Source: Actinacidiphila sp. DG2A-62 (GTDB lineage: Bacteria > Actinomycetota > Actinomycetes > Streptomycetales > Streptomycetaceae). From it: a DNA stretch of 64,000 bases. Positions 34,055-43,010 of this stretch are shown here, piece by piece. A model generated the notes under the pieces. It worked only from the letters and a program-made list of their open reading frames with translations, searched no databases and had not been told where the DNA came from. The translations under genes were made by a program, and so were the position numbers. The stretch is taken from contig NZ_JAYMGI010000002.1 of assembly GCF_035825295.1 (NCBI RefSeq), positions 2,520,001 through 2,584,000 of the forward strand. The letters are read 5' to 3'. Position 1 is the stretch's first letter. Each line of letters begins with the position of its first letter.

Positions 34055-35379
34055 CCGTGGGCCAGTGGCTGGAGACGTGGCTGGCGGCGAAGAAGACGCG
34101 GCGTACGACGACGCGGGGCTACGCCTCCCACATCAAGAACCATCTGACTCCCCGCATCGGGCACATACGGCTGGACCGATTGAATGTCGGCCACGTGCAG
34201 GAGATGTTCGACGCCATCAAGGATGACAACGAGGTGATCGTCGCCGAGAACGAGGCACGGCACGCGCAGGTGGCACGGTGCACCCCAGGCAAGGCCGGGG
34301 CTCCCAACGCACGGGAGCGCGAACGCCTCTCGGCGGAACGGGCGGTGCTCGCCGGAATGCCGCCGTTCCGCCGGCCGACGGGGCCGGCGACGAGGCAGCG
34401 CATCCGCTCCACGCTCCGAGCCGCCTTGAACGCGGCCATCGCACGCCAGCTGATCGTCTTCAACGCCGCGGAGCACGTCGAGCTGGACTCGGGCAAACGG
34501 CCCAAGCCGCTGCTGTGGACGGATGAACGGGTTCGCAGGTGGCGGGAGACAGGGGAGATACCTGGGCCTGTGATGGTCTGGATGCCACCGCAGCTGGGGG
34601 CGTTCCTGGACGAGGCGGAGGATGATCGGCTCTACGCGGCCTTTCACCTCATCGCGTTCCGCGGCCTGCGACGGGGGGAGGCGGTGGGCCAGGAGTGGGT
34701 GGACATCGACTTGGAAGCGGCCTTGCTCACTCCGGCGAAGGAGATCGTCCAGGACGGATGGAGGCCCTACGAGTCGGCGCCCAAGACCGACGGGAGCGCC
34801 TCGCCCATCCACCTCGACAGCCTGACCGTGCAGGTGCTGCGCCGCCATCGTGCGCGGCAGCGCGCAGAACGCCGCACGTGGGGCGAGGGGTGGCGGAACT
34901 CCGGGAAGGTCTTCACGCAGGAGGACGGCAGCCCGCTGCACCCGGAGATGCTGTCCCACGCCTTCCGTCGAATCGTGAAAGCTTCGGCCCTGCCTCCCAT
35001 CAACGTGCGCGACCTGCGGCACGTGGCCGCAACACTCGCTCACGCCGGCGGCGGGGACCTGCACACGATCAAGGAAATGCTGCGGCACTCCACGATCACG
35101 CTCACGTCCGACACCTACACCAGCCTGCTCCCGGAGGTCGATCGCGCGGTCTCGGAGCGTGCGGCCAGGCTCGTGCCGCGGGCCCGCCCGATCGCCGTGG
35201 CGGGAACCTCCGGGCTCACCCCGGGCTCACCGGCCGGGGGCGCCGCGCCGGACATCGCTCTCACCGCGAGCCGCGCGGCCGGGTCCTCGCAGGCCGGGCG
35301 GGGTGCGCCTCACCGGGCGCAGGGTGGGGCGGGTGGGACTCGAACCCACGGCCGACGGATTATGAGTCCGCTGCTCTAA
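34051..35379 (+). CDS. int: tyrosine integrase, N-terminally truncated
   Basis: 442 residues from ATG 34051 (overlaps the ATPase stop). Core-binding domain: TVGQWLETWLAAKKTRRTTT. Catalytic domain: AFRGLRRGEAVGQEWVDIDL (first Arg), RDLRHVAATLAHAGG, MLRHSTITLTSDTYTSLLPE (His and the nucleophile Tyr). The in-frame KLHAGVDLRSD before the ATG shows the lost arm-binding domain. Box II reads RDLR where HDLR is usual, a one-base CAC to CGC change. The 3' end runs into the tRNA gene. Movement is unlikely, but strand cleavage cannot be excluded. Confidence 0.88.
   Translation: MTVGQWLETWLAAKKTRRTTTRGYASHIKNHLTPRIGHIRLDRLNVGHVQEMFDAIKDDNEVIVAENEARHAQVARCTPGKAGAPNARERERLSAERAVLAGMPPFRRPTGPATRQRIRSTLRAALNAAIARQLIVFNAAEHVELDSGKRPKPLLWTDERVRRWRETGEIPGPVMVWMPPQLGAFLDEAEDDRLYAAFHLIAFRGLRRGEAVGQEWVDIDLEAALLTPAKEIVQDGWRPYESAPKTDGSASPIHLDSLTVQVLRRHRARQRAERRTWGEGWRNSGKVFTQEDGSPLHPEMLSHAFRRIVKASALPPINVRDLRHVAATLAHAGGGDLHTIKEMLRHSTITLTSDTYTSLLPEVDRAVSERAARLVPRARPIAVAGTSGLTPGSPAGGAAPDIALTASRAAGSSQAGRGAPHRAQGGAGGTRTHGRRIMSPLL
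35219..35368. repeat. right 150-bp direct repeat (att-like)
   Basis: Counterpart of 11153-11302, two mismatches, no gaps. It covers the last integrase codons and the 3' half of the tRNA up to the anticodon stem, where the two copies part. The core used for integration is probably within the tRNA part (35325-35368). Confidence 0.85.
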
Positions 35380-35398
35380 CCGGCTGAGCTACCGCCCC
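35325..35398 (-). tRNA. tRNA with CAT anticodon (Met, or Ile2)
   Basis: 74 nt. The acceptor stem GGGGCGG pairs with CCGCCCC, the discriminator is A, the D-arm is TAGCTCAGCCGGTTAGAGCA, the anticodon loop CTCATAA sits on stem GCGGA/TCCGT, and the T-arm is GTGGGTTCGAGTCCCAC. A CAT anticodon is read as elongator Met or, after lysidine modification, Ile. The gene is complete despite the island at its 3' end, which restores the sequence. Confidence 0.93.
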
Positions 35399-35609
35399 GT
35401 ACGGCGCGTCCTCCACGTCGTGCGCGTCGTCTGCCGCAGCATAGCCGCTCATACGATGTGTCGCCCGCTCGGGTCATGTCCGCGTCGCCGGGTGGACGCC
35501 GGGGTGTGACGGGAGCGGCTGCCGGGGCCCGGCGCGGGGCGCGGTGAGAGGCCCGGGGGGCGGCGGGGCGAGCGCGGGGAAAGCGGGCGCGGGCATGGAA
35601 CGGGCATGG

Positions 35610-35631
35610 AAAAGGACCCCTCGCGGGGTCC
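35610..35631 (-). terminator. Rho-independent terminator of the tRNA-Asn pair
   Basis: Minus strand GGACCCC-GCGA-GGGGTCC followed by TTTT (35613-35610): seven perfect pairs, tetraloop and T-run. It lies 11 bp after the second tRNA. Confidence 0.88.
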
Positions 35632-35642
35632 CTCGTCGTGCG

Positions 35643-35715
35643 CTCCCCCGACTGGACTCGAACCAGTAACCTGCCGGTTAACAGCCGGCTGCTCTGCCAA
35701 TTGAGCTACGGAGGA
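35643..35715 (-). tRNA. tRNA-Asn (GTT), second of two
   Basis: 73 nt. The acceptor TCCTCCG pairs with CGGGGGA, the discriminator is G, and the anticodon loop CTGTTAA sits on stem GCCGG/CCGGC. The T-arm is ACTGGTTCGAGTCCAGT. Identical to its neighbour; CCA not encoded. Confidence 0.95.
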
Positions 35716-35720
35716 CCGAG

Positions 35721-35793
35721 CTCCCCCGACTGGACTCGAACCAGTAACCTGCCGGTTAACAGCCGGCTGCTCTGCCAATTGAGCTACGGAGGA
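35721..35793 (-). tRNA. tRNA-Asn (GTT), first of two
   Basis: Identical 73-nt copy of the gene at 35643, separated by five bases, so the two are one transcript ending at the hairpin at 35610. Confidence 0.95.
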
Positions 35794-36024
35794 TCGCCCT
35801 GTGTGCACCGAATGCACCCGCCCGGATCTCCCGGGGGGCGCGCGCTCGGTGCTGCACATACATTAGCGCAAGCGAGGGGGTGCTCCGCCAACCGCTTGTG
35901 CGCGGGGTTGCCCTATCGCCGGTGTCCGGGGTTGCTCCCGGCCCACGCAGGGTAGGCGCGGGACAGCCCGTCACAGCGCGGCGCGGTCCACACCGCGACC
36001 CGACACAGCGAAAGGGTGGAGCCG

Positions 36025-36318
36025 ATGCACCGGCTGACGTTCATCACGGGAGCACTCGTCGGATACGTGCTCGGAGCACGCGCGGGACGCGAGCGGTACG
36101 AGCAGTTGCGTGCCGCCGCCCAGAAGGTCGCGCAGAACCCCGCGGTGCGCAACACCGCGGAGTCCGCCGTGCAGCAGAGCCGCAGCGCGGCGTCCAAGAC
36201 CGCGGACAAGGTCACCTCGCGGATCGGCGACCGGATGCCCGACGCGGTGGCCAGCAGGGTCCGCTCGCTGCGCAACGGCCACGGCCCGGACGACGACTGG
36301 GGCACCAGCAACACCTGA
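36025..36318 (+). CDS. YtxH-like small protein
   Basis: 97 residues. MHRLTFITGALVGYVLGARA provides one hydrophobic segment with a GxxxG-like pattern, followed by a long amphipathic helix (YEQLRAAAQKVAQNPAVRNT). This is the plan of YtxH-type stress or cell-envelope proteins. Start at 36025, preceded by GGTGGA; an upstream GTG at 36016 has no better site. It is alone between the tRNA genes and xylulokinase. Confidence 0.7.
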   Translation: MHRLTFITGALVGYVLGARAGRERYEQLRAAAQKVAQNPAVRNTAESAVQQSRSAASKTADKVTSRIGDRMPDAVASRVRSLRNGHGPDDDWGTSNT

Positions 36319-36489
36319 CCCCGGGCGCCGGGCCGATCCCCCAGCCCGGCCGGGCTCGACCCCGACCCCCCTCCGGGACCCGGTCGCCGACCGGGCCCCG
36401 CCCCCGGGCGCCGGGCGCCGATCGCCCGACCTGACGTCCGCATCCGCTTCCGCACGCGCGGCACGCCCGCCGTGCGGCATCATCACGGC

Positions 36490-37952
36490 ATGGGGAAAGT
36501 CGCCGGAATAGACAGCTCGACCACAGGCACCACCATCGTCGTGTGCGACACCGACAGCGGCGCGGTGCTCAAGCAGGGGCACGCCCCGCACCCGCTGGGG
36601 GACGGGGAGAAGCACACCGAGCTCGACCCGCAGGCCTGGCTGCTGTCGCTGGGCGAGGCGGCGGCCGGCGGTGTGCTGGAGGGCGTGCAGGCCATCGGCA
36701 TCTCCGGGCAGCAGCAGGGCCTGCTCGCCCTGGACGCCGGCGGCGTGACCGTGCGCCCCGCGCTGCTGCGCGGCGACAAGCGCGCCCAGGTGCAGGCCGC
36801 CGACCTCGCCGACGAGCTGGGCGGCCCGGCCGCCTGGGCGGAGGCGGTCGGCACGGTGCCGCAGTCCGGCCACCCGGTGGCCAAGCTGCGCTGGCTGGCG
36901 CAGCACGAGCCGGCCGCGGCCAAGCGCGTCGCGCAGGTGATGCTGCCGCACGACTGGCTGGTCTGGCAGCTGCTGGGCCTGGCCTGCGCCGCACCACCGA
37001 CCGCGGCGACGCCTCCGGCACCGGCTACTGGTCGGCGGCGACCGGCGCGTACCGCACCGACCTGGTGGAGCTGGCGCTCGGCCACCAGGTGCAGCTGCCG
37101 GACGTGCTCGCGCCCGCCGAGCCGGCCGGGCAGACCCCCGAGGGCCTGCTCATCTCCGCGGGCACCGGCGACACGATGGCCGCCGCGCTGGGCCTGGGCC
37201 TCGGCCCGGGGGACGCGGTGGTCTCCCTCGGCGCCGGCGGCACGGTCTTCGCCGTGCACCACGAGGCGCTCGGCGACCCCACCGGCACGATCACCGGGTA
37301 CGCCGACGCCACCGGCAACCACCTGCCGCTGGTCCAGGTGCGCAACGCCGTACGGACCCTGCGCGGCGCCGCCGAGCTGCTCGGCACCGACCTCGCGGGC
37401 CTCTCGGAGCTGGCGCTGCGGTCCACGCCGGGGGCGTACGGCCTGGTGCTGCTGCCCTATCTGGAGGGCGAGCGGACCCCCGACCTGCCGCACACCGCGG
37501 GCACGCTGGCCGGGCTGCGGCGCGAGTCGATGAAGCCGGAGCACCTGGCGCGGGCGGCCTTCGAGGGCATGCTGTGCGCGCTGACCGACGCGCTGGACGT
37601 GCTGCGCGACAAGGGCGTGCCGGTGCACCGGGTGTTCCTGCTGGGCGCGGCGGCCGAGCTGCCCGCGGTGCAGGCGATCGCGCCGGCGCTGTTCGGCACG
37701 CTGGTGGCGGTGCCGCCCCCGGGCGAGTACGCGGCGCTGGGCGCGGCCCGGCAGGCGGCGTGGTCGCTGGGCGCGGTGCTGGGGTCGCGGGCGCAGGACG
37801 AGCTGCCGCCGTGGCGCCAGGCGGCGGTGCGGCTGCTGGAGCCGGGCGACGAGGCGGCGGTCGGCACGGCGGTGCGCCAGCAGTTCCGCGCGGTGCGCGA
37901 CCACACCCACCCCGGAGCCTTCGACAGCCTGCGCGCGCCCCGCCCCGCCTGA
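36490..37952 (+). pseudogene. xylB: xylulokinase-type FGGY sugar kinase with an apparent frameshift
   Basis: The first frame, MGKVAGIDSSTTGTTIVVCD, then AIGISGQQQGLLALD and VMLPHDWLVWQLLG, is the N-terminal FGGY domain. At about 36978 the frame changes, and the remainder (RTTDRGDASGTGYWSAATGA, LISAGTGDTMAAALGLGLGP, VFLLGAAAELPAVQAIAPAL) is in the next frame to 37952. A single missing base explains it. The protein would phosphorylate xylulose or a similar sugar. Length after repair is about 487 residues, normal for the family. Sequencing error or recent inactivation cannot be told apart. Confidence 0.8.
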
Positions 37953-37988
37953 CCGCGGGCGCTGCCCCCGCGCTGGCCGACCGACGCT

Positions 37989-38006
37989 TCGACGATATAT
38001 CGTCGA
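37989..38006. promoter_or_regulatory. perfect 18-bp palindrome upstream of the ABC exporter genes
   Basis: TCGACGATATATCGTCGA, with the AT-rich core ACGATATATCGT found in operators of PadR/GntR-type repressors. 187 bp before the exporter start and 36 bp after the sugar kinase stop. No regulator gene is adjacent. Confidence 0.6.
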
Positions 38007-38192
38007 CGTGTCGCGAGCAGTCATGCCCGCGGCGACAAAACCCCTGCGCCCCAGTCGCCCCGGAGAGTAAGGTGCCTGGGCTCAACCCACCGGCCGAACC
38101 GCGCGTCCTCCATCGGTGAGGCGTCCACGCCACACTCAGCTTCGCTGCCGGAGCAGACCCCCCGCAGCCACCGCAGACCCGAGGAATTCAGT

Positions 38193-39929
38193 GTGCTGAT
38201 CCGACTCCTGCGCTCCCATCTGCGCCCGTACCGGCGGCCCATCGGCCTGCTCGTGCTGCTGCAGCTCGTGCAGACCATCGCCGCCCTGTTCCTGCCCACC
38301 CTCAACGCCGACATCATCGACAACGGCGTGGTCAAGGGCGACAGCGGCTACATCGTCGGCATGGGCGCCACCATGCTGGGCGTCACCGTCGTCCAGGTGT
38401 GCTGCGCCGTCGGCGCGGTCTACTTCGGCGCCCGCACCGCCATGGCCGTCGGCCGGGACATCCGCACCTCGGTCTTCGCCACCGTGCAGAGCTTCTCCGC
38501 CCGCGAGGTCGGCCAGTTCGGCGCGCCCTCGCTGATCACCCGCACCACCAACGACGTCCAGCAGGTGCAGATGCTGGTGCTGATGACCTTCACCATGATG
38601 GTCTCGGCGCCGATCATGTGCGTCGGCGGCATCATCATGGCACTCGGCCAGGACGTCCCGCTGTCCTCGCTGCTGCTGGCCGTGGTGCCGGTGCTGGGCA
38701 TCGCGGTGAGCCTGATCGTACGGAAGATGCGGCCGCTGTTCCGCACCATGCAGAAGCGCATCGACACCGTGAACCGGGTGCTGCGCGAGCAGATCACCGG
38801 CATCCGCGTGATCCGCGCCTTCGTCAAGGACGACTACGAGCAGCGGCGGTTCGGCGTCGCCAACGACGAGGTGACCGCGGTGTCGCTGGCCACCGGCCGG
38901 CTGATGGCGCTGATGTTCCCCACCGTCATGGCGATCGTGAACCTCTCCAGCGTCGCCGTGCTGTGGTTCGGCGCGCACCGCATCGACAGCGGCGGCATGC
39001 AGGTCGGCGCGCTGACCGCGTTCCTCAGCTATCTGATGCAGATCCTGATGTCGGTGATGATGGCCACCTTCATGTTCATGATGGTGCCGCGCGCCGAGGT
39101 GTCCGCCGAGCGCATCCAGGAGGTGCTGACCACCGAGTCCAGCGTGGTGCCGCCCACCGCGCCGGTGACGACGCTGCGCCGGCACGGCGAACTGGAGCTG
39201 TTCGACGTGGACTTCGCCTACCCCGGCGCCGAGGCCGCGGTGCTGCGCGGGGTCGACATGGTCGCCAGGCCCGGCGAGACCACCGCGGTGATCGGCTCCA
39301 CCGGCAGCGGCAAGTCCACCCTGCTCGGGCTGATTCCCCGGCTGTACGACGCGACCGGCGGCCGGGTGCTGGTCGACGGCGAGGACGTCACCGAGATCGC
39401 CCCCGAACTGCTCGCCCGGACCGTCGGCCTGGTGCCGCAGAAGCCGTACCTCTTCTCCGGCACGGTCGCCTCCAACCTCCGCTACGGCAACCCCGACGCC
39501 ACCGACGAGGAGCTGTGGCACGCCCTGGAGGTCGCGCAGGCCCGCGACTTCGTCAGCGCCCTCGAAGGCGGCCTGGACGCGCCGATCGCGCAGGGCGGCT
39601 CCAACGTCTCCGGCGGCCAGCGGCAGCGGCTGGCGATCGCCCGCGCGCTGGTGCGCCGCCCGGAGATCTACCTGTTCGACGACTCCTTCTCCGCGCTGGA
39701 CTACGCCACCGACGCGGCGCTGCGGCGCGCGCTGGCCGCGGAGACCGCGCAGGCGACGGTGGTGATCGTCGCCCAGCGGGTGTCCACCATCCGCGACGCC
39801 GACCGGATCGTGGTCCTGGACGAGGGCCGCGTCGTCGGCACCGGGACCCACGCGGAACTGATGCAGACCAACGAGACGTACCGGGAGATCGTGTTGTCCC
39901 AGCTGACCGAGCAGGAGGCCGCGGCGTGA
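38193..39929 (+). CDS. ABC exporter half-transporter (membrane + ATPase), subunit 1
   Basis: 578 residues from a GTG behind GAGG. Six-helix ABC transmembrane domain (about 15-300), then the ATPase with Walker A GSTGSGKSTLLGLI, signature VSGGQRQRLAIARA and Walker B RRPEIYLFDDSFSALDYAT. The residue after Walker B is Asp rather than the catalytic Glu, as in the degenerate site of heterodimeric exporters. The stop overlaps the GTG of the second subunit. It probably exports a drug or lipid; the substrate is unknown. Confidence 0.92.
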   Translation: MLIRLLRSHLRPYRRPIGLLVLLQLVQTIAALFLPTLNADIIDNGVVKGDSGYIVGMGATMLGVTVVQVCCAVGAVYFGARTAMAVGRDIRTSVFATVQSFSAREVGQFGAPSLITRTTNDVQQVQMLVLMTFTMMVSAPIMCVGGIIMALGQDVPLSSLLLAVVPVLGIAVSLIVRKMRPLFRTMQKRIDTVNRVLREQITGIRVIRAFVKDDYEQRRFGVANDEVTAVSLATGRLMALMFPTVMAIVNLSSVAVLWFGAHRIDSGGMQVGALTAFLSYLMQILMSVMMATFMFMMVPRAEVSAERIQEVLTTESSVVPPTAPVTTLRRHGELELFDVDFAYPGAEAAVLRGVDMVARPGETTAVIGSTGSGKSTLLGLIPRLYDATGGRVLVDGEDVTEIAPELLARTVGLVPQKPYLFSGTVASNLRYGNPDATDEELWHALEVAQARDFVSALEGGLDAPIAQGGSNVSGGQRQRLAIARALVRRPEIYLFDDSFSALDYATDAALRRALAAETAQATVVIVAQRVSTIRDADRIVVLDEGRVVGTGTHAELMQTNETYREIVLSQLTEQEAAA

Positions 39930-41989
39930 GCGACGACGCACCCGCTCCGGGCGGCGGAAAGCCCGGCCCCGGAGGCCAGGGGCCCGGAGGCCAGGGACCC
40001 GGCGGCAAGGGGCCCGGCGGCACGCCCGGCCCCGGCAGACCCGCCGCGCCCACCCGCCGCGGCCCCGCCCCGATGGCCGGCCCGGCCCGCTTCATGAGCG
40101 GCGGCCCGATCGAGAAGTCGATGGACTTCAAGGGCTCGCTCAGGCGCCTGATCGGCCTGATGCGGCCGGACCGCTACTGGCTCTACGCGGTCCTCGCGCT
40201 CGGCACGTGCAGCGTGGCGCTGACGGTGACCGGACCGCGCATCCTCGGCCACGCCACCGACCTGATCTTCGCCGGCGTGATCGGCCGGCAGATCCACGGC
40301 GCCTCCAAGGACCAGGCGCTGGACTACCTGCGGGCGCACGGCAAGGGCGGCGTCGCCGACATGCTCTCCGGCATCGACTTCACGCCCGGCCAGGGCATGG
40401 ACTTCGACGCCATCCGCAACGTGCTGCTGCTGGCGCTGGCGGTCTACCTGGGCGCCGCGGTGGTCAGCGTCTTCCAGATGCGGCTGGCCACCAAGGTCAT
40501 CAACCGCGCGGTGTACCGGCTGCGCGGCGAGGTCGAGGCCAAGCTGTCCCGGCTGCCGCTGTCGTACTTCGACCAGCAGCCGCGCGGCGAGGTGCTCAGC
40601 CGCGCCACCAACGACATCGACAACATCGGCCAGACCATGCAGCAGACGATGGGCCAGCTGGTGAACTCGCTGCTGACCATCCTCGGCGTGCTGGCCATGA
40701 TGTTCTGGATCTCCTGGCTGCTGGCGCTGGTGGCACTGGTCACCGTGCCGGTCACGATGCTGGTGGCGACCCGGGTCGGCAAGCGCGCGCAGCCGCAGTT
40801 CGTGCAGCAGTGGAAGACCACCGGCACGCTCAACGCGCACATCGAGGAGATGTACACCGGCCACTCGCTGGTGAAGGTCTTCGGCCGCGCCGAGGAGTCC
40901 GAGGAGATCTTCCGCAAGGAGAACGAGGCGCTGTTCCGCTCCGGCTTCCGCGCCCAGTTCATCTCCGGCACCATCCAGCCGCTGATGATGTTCATCGGCA
41001 ACCTCAACTACGTGCTGGTCGCGGTGGTCGGCGGGCTGCGGGTGGCCTCCGGCGCGCTGTCGATCGGCGACGTGCAGGCGTTCATCCAGTACTCGCGGCA
41101 GTTCAGCCAGCCGCTGACGCAGGTCGCGAGCATGTCCAACCTGATCCAGTCCGGCGTCGCCTCGGCCGAGCGGGTCTTCGAACTCCTCGACGCCGACGAG
41201 CAGTCCGCCGAGCCCAAGGCCCCGGCCCGCCCGGCCGAGCTGACCGGGCGCGTCGCGCTGGAGGGCGTCAGCTTCCGCTACGACCCGGACAAGCCGCTGA
41301 TCGACGACCTGTCGCTGAAGGTCGAGCCGGGCCACACCGTGGCCATCGTCGGCCCGACCGGCGCGGGCAAGACCACCCTGGTCAACCTGCTGATGCGGTT
41401 CTACGAGGTGGACGACGGCCGGATCACCCTGGACGGCGTGGACGTGGCCGCGATGTCCCGCGAGGAGCTGCGCGCCGCGATCGGCATGGTGCTCCAGGAC
41501 ACCTGGCTGTTCGGCGGCACCATCGCGGAGAACATCGGCTACGGCCACGAGGACGCCACCCGCGAGCAGATCGAGGAGGCGGCCAGGGCCGCGCACGCCG
41601 ACCGCTTCATCCGCACCCTGCCCGACGGCTACGACACCGTCATCGACGACGAGGGCAGCGGGGTCAGCGCCGGCGAGAAGCAGCTGATCACCATCGCCCG
41701 CGCGTTCCTGTCCGACCCGGTGATCCTGGTCCTGGACGAGGCGACCAGCTCGGTGGACACCCGCACCGAGGTGCTGATCCAGCGGGCGATGGCCAAGCTC
41801 AGCCACGGCCGCACCAGCTTCGTCATCGCGCACCGGCTCTCCACCATCCGGGACGCGGACGTGATCCTGGTGATGGAGTCCGGCTCCATCGTCGAGCAGG
41901 GCACCCACGACGAGCTGCTGGCGGCGCAGGGCGCGTACGCCCGGCTGTACGCGGCGCAGTTCGCGCAGGCGGTGGCGGAGGTGGACTGA
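39926..41989 (+). CDS. ABC exporter half-transporter, subunit 2
   Basis: 687 residues from a GTG inside the previous stop, with AGGAGG upstream. A Gly/Pro-rich N-terminal tail (about 60 residues, GGQGPGGQGPGGKGPGG) precedes the membrane domain, as often seen in this actinobacterial subunit. The ATPase has GPTGAGKTTLVNLLMRFYEV, VSAGEKQLITIARAFLSDPV and LVLDEATSSVDTRTEV, a complete Walker B with Glu. Signature is VSAGE rather than LSGGQ. It pairs with subunit 1, giving one consensus and one degenerate site. Confidence 0.92.
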   Translation: MSDDAPAPGGGKPGPGGQGPGGQGPGGKGPGGTPGPGRPAAPTRRGPAPMAGPARFMSGGPIEKSMDFKGSLRRLIGLMRPDRYWLYAVLALGTCSVALTVTGPRILGHATDLIFAGVIGRQIHGASKDQALDYLRAHGKGGVADMLSGIDFTPGQGMDFDAIRNVLLLALAVYLGAAVVSVFQMRLATKVINRAVYRLRGEVEAKLSRLPLSYFDQQPRGEVLSRATNDIDNIGQTMQQTMGQLVNSLLTILGVLAMMFWISWLLALVALVTVPVTMLVATRVGKRAQPQFVQQWKTTGTLNAHIEEMYTGHSLVKVFGRAEESEEIFRKENEALFRSGFRAQFISGTIQPLMMFIGNLNYVLVAVVGGLRVASGALSIGDVQAFIQYSRQFSQPLTQVASMSNLIQSGVASAERVFELLDADEQSAEPKAPARPAELTGRVALEGVSFRYDPDKPLIDDLSLKVEPGHTVAIVGPTGAGKTTLVNLLMRFYEVDDGRITLDGVDVAAMSREELRAAIGMVLQDTWLFGGTIAENIGYGHEDATREQIEEAARAAHADRFIRTLPDGYDTVIDDEGSGVSAGEKQLITIARAFLSDPVILVLDEATSSVDTRTEVLIQRAMAKLSHGRTSFVIAHRLSTIRDADVILVMESGSIVEQGTHDELLAAQGAYARLYAAQFAQAVAEVD

Positions 41990-42062
41990 CCGGCGGGCGC
42001 GGGCGCGGTCCGGCGGACCGGCCGGCGGATACGGGGGCGGTCCGCCGGGGCACACTGAGGTC

Positions 42063-43010
42063 ATGGACATGCGGCGGGCGCGGGCGGCGGTCACGGGCAC
42101 GGCGGCGGTCCTCGCGCTGCTGCTCGCCTCGGCGTGCACGGACAAGGGCGGCGGCGCGAGCCCGACCGCGCCGCCCTCCTCCTCCCGCTCGGTGCTCACC
42201 GGCGAACCGGGCGGCGCGGGCCGGGTGCTGGCCGTGAAGATCGACAACGTCGGCCCGGCCCGCCCGGCCACCGGCCTGGACGACGCCGACCTGGTGTACG
42301 CCATCGAGGTCGAGGGCGGCCTGTCCCGGCTGATGGCGGTCTTCGACACGCACCGGCTGCCCGCGGTGGTCGGCCCGGTGCGCAGCGCCCGCGAGACCGA
42401 TCTACAGCTCCTGGCCGCCTACGACCGGCCCGCGCTGGCCTTCTCCGGCGCGCAGAGCAAGCTGCTCCCGGTGCTCAGGTCCGACGCGGACCTCGTCCCG
42501 GTCACCGGCACCGGCGCGTTCTTCCGCCGCCAGGACCGGCCCGCCCCGCACAACGAGTACCTGCGCACCAAGGGGGTGGCCGACCGGGCCGGGACGGCGG
42601 CCGACATCGGCCTGCGGTTCGCCGCGGCGGTCCCGCCCGGCGGGCGCGCCGGGACGAGGGCCTCGGCGTCGATGCCCTCGGCGCGGTTCTCCTTCGCCTG
42701 GGACGGCACGCGCTACCGCGTCTCCATGGACGGCGTGCGCTCGCCGTGGACCGCGGACAACGTGATCGTGCAGCACGTGACCGTCAAGGAGTCGCGCTTC
42801 CACAGCCGCACCGGCTTCGTGCCGTTCTCGCAGACCGTCGGCAGCGGGACGGCCGAGGTGCTGCGCGACGGCCGCTCGTACGCCGCCCGCTGGAACCGCC
42901 CCGGCGAGGACGACGGCACCGCGTACACCGTCGGCGGACGGACGCTGCCGCTGCACCCGGGCCGGACGTGGATCGTGCTGGAGCCGGCGGCGGGGAGTCA
43001 GTCGAGGTAG
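42063..43010 (+). CDS. DUF3048 (YerB-like) lipoprotein
   Basis: 315 residues. [20 protein letters not shown] then LASAC is a lipoprotein signal with the lipid-carrying Cys near residue 24. A Ser/Pro linker follows, then the DUF3048 domain: [60 protein letters not shown]. The C-terminal half has the partner DUF ([20 protein letters not shown]). The role in the envelope is unknown. The gene overlaps the end of hrdA by 13 bp, tail to tail. Confidence 0.85.
   Translation: MDMRRARAAVTGTAAVLALLLASACTDKGGGASPTAPPSSSRSVLTGEPGGAGRVLAVKIDNVGPARPATGLDDADLVYAIEVEGGLSRLMAVFDTHRLPAVVGPVRSARETDLQLLAAYDRPALAFSGAQSKLLPVLRSDADLVPVTGTGAFFRRQDRPAPHNEYLRTKGVADRAGTAADIGLRFAAAVPPGGRAGTRASASMPSARFSFAWDGTRYRVSMDGVRSPWTADNVIVQHVTVKESRFHSRTGFVPFSQTVGSGTAEVLRDGRSYAARWNRPGEDDGTAYTVGGRTLPLHPGRTWIVLEPAAGSQSR

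Larger units (their letters stand above)
11303..35368. mobile_element. 24-kb integrated island in tRNA-CAT carrying type I-E CRISPR-Cas
   Basis: Bounded by 150-bp direct repeats (11153-11302 and 35219-35368) and containing a tyrosine integrase next to an intact tRNA gene whose 3' end it overlaps, the usual arrangement of actinomycete integrative elements. The cargo is two CRISPR arrays, eight cas genes, an IS5-type element, a GNAT acetyltransferase, an orphan DNA methyltransferase, and remnants of a transglycosylase and of a cytosine methylase. No replication or transfer gene (Rep, Tra/FtsK) is present, and the integrase is truncated, so the element appears unable to move on its own. Confidence 0.8.

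Noticed and set aside
35219..35398. Integrase C-terminus as evidence of a disrupted tRNA
   Set aside because: The tRNA folds completely; the overlap of coding and tRNA sequence is the normal att design.
35159..35955. Short proteins over the tRNA genes
   Set aside because: Translations of tRNA sequence in both strands.
38136..39941. His/Gln-rich minus-strand frame opposite the ABC transporter
   Set aside because: Shadow of the transporter gene; the opposite strand has complete ABC motifs.
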